From assembly GCA_009602725.1 (NCBI GenBank), contig WELB01000224.1, positions 179,682-202,915 on the forward strand: 23,234 nucleotides of DNA, in the 5' to 3' direction. Source of the stretch: Spirogloea muscicola. Its lineage: Eukaryota; Streptophyta; Zygnematophyceae; Spirogloeales; Spirogloeaceae. The position numbers were made by a program, and so were the translations under genes. Below are positions 7,510-14,002 of the stretch, one piece after another. The notes beneath the pieces were generated by a model, which had not been told where the DNA came from, searched no databases, and saw only the letters and a program-made list of their open reading frames with translations. How positions within the stretch are numbered: the first letter of the stretch is position 1; every line of letters begins with the position of its first letter.

Positions 7510-8229
7510 TCAATAAGTACGAGTGAGGAGCCTCAGATCCGACAGACTAGCTGCCGGGAAGCTATCACCCTGACGAAAGCCAGAGCCCGCAGCGAGAGCA
7601 CGGCCAGCTCGCAGATGCAGAGCGTGGGCCATGGACCGCTGCAGGGATACAGAGAGGCGCATCCGATATACCTGAGCCCACGAGCCCGCGGCGTTGAAGT
7701 CGGCTGGCTCGCCGCGTCTGCGGGACACAGCCCGCCGCGCAAGCCTAGCCAATAGGTCAAGCCACTGGGACCCAAGAGCCCCGTGCACGTCCACCGCCAA
7801 GGGGACGAACTCGTCGGCAGGTGGGTGATCGGAGTGCTTGGCCGCCTTGCAGCGAGCGGCCTTCGAGGCAGCGTGGCCGGCCCGCGAGGCAGAGAGCCCC
7901 AGGTTGGAGCTGCAGAGGAGCCAGGGAGTGGGGGGGGCGCCTGCCATGCACGCCACGTGGTGACCTCGCTGGCTCGCCCCTACTGTCTGTCGGCCAACGG
8001 GGGTGCTCACGGTGCGCCCTTTCGCCGCTGTTGTTGCGGCAAGCACTTGACGCATGGCAGGGCCTTTCCAGTGGGTCGGTGAGAAGCTCTTCCTCGTCCA
8101 TTCCTCTGTGCTGGCCTTTCCCAGCCACCAGTCAATCTGGCCGCGCTTCCTATTCGAAGAAGGTGCCTTTCGTCGTTTTTGGCTTGAAGAGGCGCCCTTC
8201 CGGCCTTTCCGGACATCGGACCTTGTCAT
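7510..8229 (-). mobile_element. Longest LINE 3'-end copy (RT polyprotein C-terminus)
   Basis: A 239-codon open frame on the minus strand. The N-terminal third is low-complexity, Lys/Arg/Ser-rich sequence partly overlapping a type A hairpin element (8097-8150), so it is probably not native coding. From about residue 110 it reads SASRAGHAASKAARCKAAKH, SDHPPADEFVPLAVDVHGAL, ARLARRAVSRRRGEPADFNA, YRMRLSVSLQRSMAHALHLR and ends SLSDLRLLTRTY-stop. This is the best guide in the window to the parent element's C-terminus. The A...RK.AKH..P..FVPL..D..GALG pattern is typical of non-LTR reverse transcriptase tails. No RT catalytic FADD motif or endonuclease is present, so the copy cannot move by itself. 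Confidence 0.65.
8097..8150 (+). repeat. Hairpin element, type A, plus copy
   Basis: CGTCCATTCCTCTGTGCTGG, a stem closed by CCCAGCC, then ACCAGTCAATCTGGCCGCGC. It is inserted at the 5' edge of the minus LINE copy. CTTCCT occurs on both sides, but that motif overlaps the element's own 3' end, so I do not count it as a duplication. Confidence 0.6.
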
Positions 8230-8365
8230 ACTTTCCGGGCTGGCTGTTCATCACAGCCCCTCGCCCCCTCTAAAGCGCTTGTCTTTCATAGGAGAGCCAC
8301 TTTCTTCCAGACCTTGTTGATTCCATTGTCCGAAGCTTCTGGCTGGCTTTTCGCAAATGGCTTGA

Positions 8366-8612
8366 CCTGCTTCACCGCCTTGAGCGGCGAGCAGCGGCCC
8401 GCCGCCTCGGGCAGCAGGGCGAGCCTGATTTCAAATGTCGCCGGGTCCCTAGCTCACGTCTTCCGGATGCGCTTGGCCATCTCTTTGCAGCGGTCCCTTA
8501 CCTTCGTGGTTCATTTGCGTGCAGGCCGCGCTTTGTACCGTATGCGCCTGGCCGTCTCGCTGCAGAGGTCTATGGCCCGCGCGCTGCACCTTCATGCCGG
8601 CAGAGCCCTCAT
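8366..8612 (+). mobile_element. LINE 3'-end copies fused in tandem, plus
   Basis: The plus frame reads VFRMRLAISLQRSLTFVVHL and RAGRAL, and then directly repeats the same block from a different subfamily (YRMRLAVSLQRSMARALHLH, AGRAL). Two tails are thus joined inside the homologous segment. The fusion could come from unequal recombination or template switching during reverse transcription. Confidence 0.6.
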
Positions 8613-8731
8613 GTGTGCTTGTTTGTGTGCTTGTTTTTCTTAGCGCTTCCCCTGGCCCCCTTCTCGTCCTTTGTTGATTCTTTTGTGGGCTGGCTTTTCC
8701 AGCCCCTATTCTCAACGGGCGAGCACTTTCC
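8611..8731 (+). mobile_element. 3'-tail plus type B hairpin inserted in a LINE tail
   Basis: The LINE coding tail breaks after CCGGCAGAGCCCTC (about 8610) and resumes at GCTGCTGCCTCTGGCTCTGG (about 8733), where uninterrupted copies run straight through. The intervening 120 bases are a TGTGTGCTTGTTTTTCTTAG tail, CCCCTGGCCCCCTTCTCGTC and a type B hairpin ending GAGCACTTTC. No clear duplication is visible at the edges. Confidence 0.55.
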
Positions 8732-8815
8732 CCGCTGCTGCCTCTGGCTCTGGCCAGGGGACCCCACTTCCAGCAGCCTAGCCTCTTGATCTGCGGCTGC
8801 TTAGCAGGGGTTACT
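8732..8815 (+). mobile_element. LINE 3'-end remnant, plus
   Basis: This is the continuation of the interrupted tail: GCTGCTGCCTCTGGCTCTGG through CTGCGGCTGCTTAGCAGGGG and TTACTGA. Compared with 2700-2790 it has small indels, so the frame is lost. Confidence 0.5.
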
Positions 8816-8819
8816 GAGT

Positions 8820-8945
8820 GATTCGTAGCTGCTTTGTTTCTTTGTGTGCTTGTTTTTCTTAGCGCTTCCCCTGGCCCCCTTCTCGTACTCTATTCATTCT
8901 TTTTTTGGGCTGGCTTTTCCAGCCCTATCCTCAATGGGCGAGCAC
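8820..8945 (+). repeat. 3'-tail plus type B hairpin, plus copy
   Basis: GATTCGTAGCTGCTTTGTTT, then TTCTTAGCGCTTCCCCTGGC, the lead-in ATTCATTCTTTTTTTGGGCT, the stem, and CTCAATGGGCGAGCACTT. At 8944 it runs into LINE coding sequence (TGGCGGCGGCCTCCGG) through the shared letters GAGC..TTTGG, which suggests a microhomology junction. Confidence 0.6.
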
Positions 8946-9035
8946 TTTGGCGGCGGCCTCCGGCATTCCGTCAGGGCGACGTCTTTCCGCCTGCGAGCTA
9001 TTCCGATTTGCATCTTCTGACTAGAAGGTTACTGA
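8945..9035 (+). mobile_element. LINE 3'-end remnant, plus
   Basis: GGCGGCGGCCTCCGGCATTC, CGTCAGGGCGACGTC and CATCTTCTGACTAGAAGGTT match the last 30 codons of the second tail subfamily (SYSDLHLLTR...). Small indels disrupt the frame. Confidence 0.5.
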
Positions 9036-9087
9036 GCGTCCCCTTGTTGCTGTCTTAGTCCTTAGCACCCCGACTCCTTCAAACCTT

Positions 9088-9140
9088 GTCCAGTCCTTTG
9101 GGCTGGCCCCTCCCAGCCACTAGTTCATGTGGCCGCGCTT
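9088..9140 (+). repeat. Hairpin element, type A, diverged
   Basis: CTTGTCCAGTCCTTTGGGCT, a GGCTGGCCCCTCCCAGCC stem and CACTAGTTCATGTGGCCGCG. The stem pairs are kept while the loop and 3' half have mutated. Confidence 0.55.
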
Positions 9141-9199
9141 TGTTTTCACAGCCCTCGCCCCCTTTTTCGAATGCCATCCTTCTTCACTAAATGTTACCA

Positions 9200-9356
9200 A
9201 GGGGAGCAGGCTTATCTCATACAACGCTGCAGCATTGCATCGCGCACCGGTCCCGCTTTGGCTGCGGCCTCTGGCTATAGACAGCGGACGCCTTACCCTG
9301 GGACTCGCTACCCGACTGGTTTCTCTGACCAGCTGCTGCTCAACAGGGGACATTGA
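9200..9356 (+). mobile_element. Old, diverged LINE 3'-end copy, plus
   Basis: The plus frame reads CSIASRTGPALAAASGYRQR and ends FSDQLLLNRGH-stop at 9356. This aligns position by position with RAGRALAAASG.RQGDSFPA...LSDLRLLTRGY. It is far more diverged than the neighbouring copies, showing that the family has been active over a long time. Confidence 0.5.
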
Positions 9357-10058
9357 GCACCAGTGGCGACTTGGGTTGCAGTATGCTTTAGTGCAAAGCG
9401 GGCCCCTTCGAACTTGGCTCATTTTTTTCCTGCGCTGGTCACACAACCATCGCCCTCTACTGGAAGGGTCTTTCTTCTTTTATATGCTGGCCTCTCAAAG
9501 TAGTAGGGAATTGCCAAGTTACCATCCTTCGTGATGATTGCTTAGTTGAGTGTATTAGCACTTCCTGGCCCCTACAAAGCTTGTCCACTGGTTTCGGGCT
9601 CGCTTTTCACAGCCCTCGCCCCCTTTAGGTGAGCTCTTGTCTTTAGGTGAGCTCTTGAGAGAAGAAGCTCTTCCAGAGGGTGCAGTGGCTGGGGAGAAGA
9701 AGCAGCTCTTTCGAGGTATGCGAGGCTGTGAAAAGCAAGCCCACGTAGCTGAATATGGCCAGTTCGGAAAGATAGACACGGTCCAAACGGGCCAGGAAGC
9801 ACAAAACACGTAATAAGAAGAAGACTCTTCCAGTCGAGGGGCAAATAGAGGTCTCTACCACCATGAGCACTGAGCAGCTCGGCTCGGCCTCCCTTCATTT
9901 TATGTACACCCCGCTTTCTATCGCTGACAAATGGGGCAATGGCCATGAGAGGCCAGCCCAAAGGAAGTAGACACGAGGAGAACAAGACAGGACAAAGCCC
10001 TCAGCAAAGCTCCGCTACACAGATCCACTCGGTAGTCGAGTTGGCAACTACAAGTCAG
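9357..10058. repeat. Decayed hairpin-rich spacer
   Basis: No gene is seen. The spacer contains several degenerate hairpins (GGGCTCGCTTTTCACAGCCC near 9596; an opposed GGCTGTGAAAAGCAAGCCC near 9725; GGCCATGAGAGGCCAGCCC near 9940). It also has a short tandem duplication of CTTTAGGTGAGCTCTTG at about 9624-9656. The first two hairpins face each other across about 110 bases as a degenerate foldback. Confidence 0.45.
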
Positions 10059-10142
10059 AGAGGAGCAGGGAGGAGCAGGGCAGGCAGGAGGGCAGGGAGG
10101 AGGGCAGGGAGGAGGGAGCAGGGAGCAAATGCAGCAGGGAGG
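10059..10142. repeat. Purine-rich GGGAGGAGCA minisatellite
   Basis: An imperfect tandem array of GGAGGAGCAGG / GCAGGGAGGAGG units, almost purely purine on the plus strand. Open frames across it are low-complexity Arg/Gly or Leu/Pro/Ala readings and are not credited as genes. Confidence 0.75.
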
Positions 10143-10562
10143 AGCCGCACCGCCGAAGAGGAGGTGGCGGACGTGGAAGGCCAGCTCAGAGAAGATGCTC
10201 TTTCAAGGGGACCGATGGTTGTGGGAGGCCAACTCGAAATGAAGAAGCCGAAGGGGCCATGGCTGTCCATAAGCCAGCCCACGATGAAGTGAACAAGGTT
10301 TAACGGAATTGGAAACCATAGAGACCAATGAAGGTAAGCACTAGCTTGTGCCTGAACAGACCAGGGCTTGTTGTGGCCATCCCTTCAGTCATGCGCACCA
10401 AGCGCCTTCCCCCTTCTCTCGTGCAATGGAGTAAAAGTCCGAATGGGGGCCGGGGAGCGCAATTCACGAGGTCGGAGATGGTCAAGGGGGAAATTTTAGC
10501 ACGTACTGCATGCGGCTCAGCAGAACAGTTGTTACAACAGATGGCCCAATCGTAACCCCTTT

Positions 10563-10920
10563 TCAGAACAGCCTCAAGGGGGGCTCTAGCGGTGGCAGGG
10601 CCCTTCCTGTGTGTGCGTCGCTATTGAATTTGCAGCATGCCGTTAGCATCAGTCTTAACGGGGCCCGGCTACCCCACATGCCCTGGCCGGCTTGATTGGC
10701 GACGCCGGCTACCGTGCGGTCGTGGAAGTCAACAGTATCATGCCTATCACCACGGACGCCCAGGGACGTCATCATCGCCGCACACTTGACATTGTGGGCG
10801 TGCAACCTGGTGGGGGACCACGGGCCCTGGTCGACGTTGTTGCGGAGGCATATGAAGGCCCAGCATCGACACATCGCTGGGCACGCATTGGGCGGTGCAG
10901 AACAAAGAAAACTTCGGCAC
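10563..10920. mobile_element. Possible retroelement polyprotein remnant, strand unsure
   Basis: Both strands are open here. The plus strand reads RRTLDIVGVQPGGGPRALVD followed by VVAEAYEGPA. The minus strand reads SLGVRGDRHDTVDFHDRTVA. Each resembles the 'xxLDVxVxxP' segment that lies before the tail in LINE polyproteins. Composition is GC-rich like the LINE tails. A type A hairpin element lies just beyond, at 10936. I cannot decide the strand or exclude an unrelated gene fragment. Confidence 0.25.
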
Positions 10921-10935
10921 TACTCCGATTAGCCC

Positions 10936-10993
10936 ATGTCCATTCTTTTGGGCTGGCCTTTCCCAGCCACCAGTCAATCTGGCCGCGCTTTCT
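10936..10993 (+). mobile_element. Hairpin element, type A, with 10-bp target-site duplication
   Basis: CGATTAGCCC stands at 10926-10935 and again at 10994-11003, exactly bracketing a 58-bp type A element: ATGTCCATTCTTTTG, the stem GGCTGGCCTTTCCCAGCC, and CACCAGTCAATCTGGCCGCG with CTTTCT at its 3' end. There is no terminal inverted repeat. It is the clearest solitary insertion in the window, in sequence otherwise free of repeats. Confidence 0.8.
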
Positions 10994-11175
10994 CGATTAG
11001 CCCCAATGCGATCAGCTCCAGCCAGCGCCAATCGACATTTTTGGCTGTCTGGGTCCTCGTTTCCACGCTCTCCTTCCAAACATTGCCAATCTAGGCTACA
11101 CTCGACGTGCAGATGTGTTTCCGGCTGAGATGGGCTTGCCAGCTGCATATCTGTCGCTCTTGCGACCTGTTTCAG

Positions 11176-11465
11176 CCTGTTTGCAGCGTGCTCAAAGCTA
11201 GTGCCTTGCACCAGAAAGCTGGGCGAGCTGTAGTTGGTGGCAGAAGTAGTTGTCCATTCTTTTTTGGCTGGCTTCTGCCAGCCCCTCTCTTCTATGGGCG
11301 AGCTCATCTTCGGCAGAAGGGCTCCGTTTCTGGCATCTGGTATTCATGCATCGATTAGTGACCTTTATGTTTTGACCCGTGGTTATTGAGCGGGTCAATC
11401 TGCTGTAGGTTATGTAGATCTTTAGATGTCCTTGCCTTTGTACTTGGCACATTTGTTTCTCATAC
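11176..11465 (+). repeat. Dispersed repeat X, copy 2 (carries an insertion)
   Basis: This copy is nearly identical to 321-545, including the palindrome TTGACCCG/CGGGTCAA at 11372-11398, but is interrupted at 11247-11311 by a hairpin element. The two copies lie about 10.8 kb apart in the same orientation and flank the membrane-protein gene and both repeat beds. Confidence 0.7.
11247..11311 (+). mobile_element. Hairpin element, type B, with 8-bp target-site duplication
   Basis: GGCAGAAG at 11239-11246 is repeated at 11312-11319. Copy 1 of repeat X has GGTGGCAGAAGGGCTCC uninterrupted. The 65-bp insert starts TAGTTGTCCATTCTTTTTTG and ends CTCATCTTC. Its 3' 55 bases are identical to the 740-811 copy, but its 5' end differs, as expected for elements copied from the 3' end. 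Confidence 0.8.
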
Positions 11466-11589
11466 ACGGAATTGTTCCAGGTCGCGCGCAGGCCCGCCTT
11501 CTAAAAATTCAAAATCGCCGTCATACCACATCCGCCCATCAAGTTACGTACAAGCTCCTGAGGATCCGTCCAGACCAAGAATTATTACG

Positions 11590-11663
11590 GAGGATCCACG
11601 CCGCCTACTAGCCTGGCCGCGCCGCCGCCGCCGCCGCCGCCGGGAGCTGCGGTGGTGCTCTGT
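11590..11663 (+). promoter_or_regulatory. GCC-repeat 5' leader of FANCD2
   Basis: About eight GCC triplets (11617-11642) lie just before the proposed start codon at 11664, within a short GC-rich patch. This looks like a 5' UTR or promoter-proximal region. The poly-Arg reading of this repeat in another frame is not a gene. No TATA box was identified. Confidence 0.4.
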
Positions 11664-14002
11664 ATGGCCGCCCCACGCTCTGAGGCGAAGCATTCGGGGT
11701 GAAGCCGGAGCACGAAGCATTGCAGGGCATGACCAGTCTCGAGCCATCACAGGTGGCGCCTCAACCTCCTGGATCTCCGCGGTGACTTCCACAAAGGCGA
11801 TCCAGGGACCTCTGGGTGGTCCCAGATGCGGAGCATGCCTTCATGCGACCGTCAGTGAGGCGCGGAAGTGTATGGCATGATGATGAGGACATCTTCCACG
11901 CTCAGCTAGCTGCAGCAGGCTTGCATAGGGGAGAAGATGGTGGCTTTCTGGCGAAGGACCCTTTGGCGGTCGGGCGTCAATTGGAGCAGCAACTGCAAGA
12001 TGAGGTCTTGAGAGAGGCATTTGTCCGCTGCCTGTATACTCAGTTGGCAGAAGAATCGTCACTTCGCAGGTGCCAACCTGCCGCCTCGCCTGCAAAGGAT
12101 GACTAGCTAACAGTGGAAACACTACTGAACCTTGTGATCTTTCGAGGTAGTATGCACAGGTTGGCCTGAGACAAGACGGAACTTTTTGTGCACTGACAGG
12201 CACACTGACAGGAAATTAGCAGCACATGAGCTTGCTGGAACCTTATTAGTAACTCCCAACGAATTTGAAGCTGGTAATAATCTGCATACTGGAAGCCATC
12301 GCACACAAGCTGTCTCATCCATAACGACATTGCAACAGGTTGCTGGCTCCTATTACAGGTGTCTTCTCCTTGGTCGCTGAACGGACCACTGATGAAAGCA
12401 CTGCAGCAATTCTCTTGCGCGTCCCTCCATCCAAGTTGAGGTTTCAAATGCACTTCTGGAGAAACTCCCTGAATATCTTGAAGAAACTAATGATGACTCT
12501 CTGCAACACGCTACCTCTCGAACGAATCTGCCTGTGCTCATTGTTAGCCAGTTCTTATGGCTGGAACACCTGAACAACAGCTCAACGGTCACGCAAAAGC
12601 TACTTGAGATACTACCCCTCTGTCATTTGACGCTCAAGGTATGCCTTTGCTTTGCCTTCATTTGTGCCATGTATTGATTAGAACATCCGGCAGAAGAAGT
12701 CACTTAATGTGTACTGATCATTTGTGCAGCTTTGCACTATGGTATCTGTACTACTTATGTCCTAATGATTGGATTCTCAGAACAGAGACTGCCTCATCAC
12801 TTGTGTTTCAATTTTCCAGCAGTCATACTCCTCATGAATGGGTGCATCTCGAAGCAGCACAATTTTACACGTCAACATGGTCAAAGGGTTGCACCTTCCA
12901 CAAGCAGTATGCCACCTGCAGGGTGATCAAACTCTTGGCTATGTGATGCTTTGCAGAAGGAGATAATTGCGGTCTTGCCAGACATTACTGCTGATGCAGA
13001 TCAGACCATAGTCCTCCTGACACTTGAGCAGATGCTTCACGACGACCTAGATTTTACAGTCAGTGTAATTGAGGCCTTCTCAAAGTTTGACCTGAGTGAG
13101 GAGCTCCTTGAGCAGGTGAACACGTCTACCCTCCCTTCTCAAGGAATTCATGTTTCTCAAAGCAAGTCAAGCACTGAAGCCCAGTGGAGACATGAAAGCA
13201 TCCATTCCGTTGTCAACTAGTCTTCAATCTAATCTCACTGTTTTTCACCAATAAGCCCTGTCCCTTTCAGGCTGTTGCAGTGGCCATGACTTCCTTGAGA
13301 TCAGCAAATATAGGATCCGTTCCAAAGGTTACTCAATTCCTACTGCATTGTGCAAGCTCTTGCGAACATCAGCATCTTGTGCACCAATTGAGGACAATCC
13401 TTGGCAGACTGTTTCAGAGCTGGCCTCACAAGTCATGTAAAAGTGGCAAACAGAAAGAAGCAGCAGTCAGCAGGGACGTGGAACACTATGTGATACAGAT
13501 TCTCGGCAGTCAAATGAACCTGCATCAGGTACTGTCTTGCAGCCTCTAGACATCCTTCAAACTTTCAGCCATGAAATCCTTCACAACTGCAATGGAAGTC
13601 CAACAGTGTCAGACCACAAGTACGCATTGACTTTGGGTCCCTGGTATGATGGCTTAGGTCTTATGCAGCCTCTTTTTGAAGGAAATAAAGGAGATAGGGA
13701 ACAGTGAGAAGCTCACACCGCTGGACATTCTGCTGCTGATTATGGTTGTGCATGCAAGCCCTGGCAAGCGGACAACTCTGGAAAGTGTTATGAAGAATAT
13801 GGTCTTAACAGGACAACTGACTGAGGAGCTCCTAGCTCAAAGTCTTGAGGGCAATGGAGCTGTTTTATCATCGTACTTGCGGGCTATCCTCGATGTATGC
13901 GAGATGTTTTTGGGAGCCAAAGAGGATACCTTTGTTGTCTTTGGTTGTGCAGCTTACTTCACATGCTACATTACATATACTGGAACATATGAAAGGCAGG
14001 AG
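11664..14002 (+). other. FANCD2: FANCD2 N-terminal solenoid exons
   Basis: The start at 11664 (MAAPRSEAKHSG) is chosen because exon 1 (phase 2 donor GGG/GTGAAG) joins the ATCCAG acceptor at 11805 in frame. An alternative is the in-frame Met at 11843. DIFHAQLAAAGL followed by LEQQLQDEVLREAF matches the first conserved helices. 12339-12638 runs LLAPITGV...ILLRVP then SIQVEVSNALLEKLPEYL, but needs a one-base correction at about 12424. 12957-13115 (EIIAVLPDITADADQ...) and 13271-13528 (SVPKVTQFLLHC...) are clean. 13543-13619 (PLDILQTFSHEILHN) and 13669-14002 (FLKEIKEIGNSEKL, RTTLESVMKNMV) fit the family pattern, but the short joins between them (14 and 49 nt) are unusual for this gene, whose other introns are about 89-336 nt. 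Confidence 0.75.

Noticed and set aside
8090-8156. CTTCCT direct repeat around the type A copy as a duplication
   Set aside because: The right-hand motif overlaps the element's own 3' end (CGCTTTCT in other copies), so the match is not independent evidence.
557-11311. Possible CRISPR array
   Set aside because: Repeats are dispersed, on both strands, irregularly spaced and embedded in LINE tails, and the genome is eukaryotic.
11386-11880. 164-codon plus-strand frame with an Arg run
   Set aside because: The Arg run is the GCC trinucleotide repeat read out of frame. The frame crosses repeat X and the FANCD2 leader, with no family resemblance.
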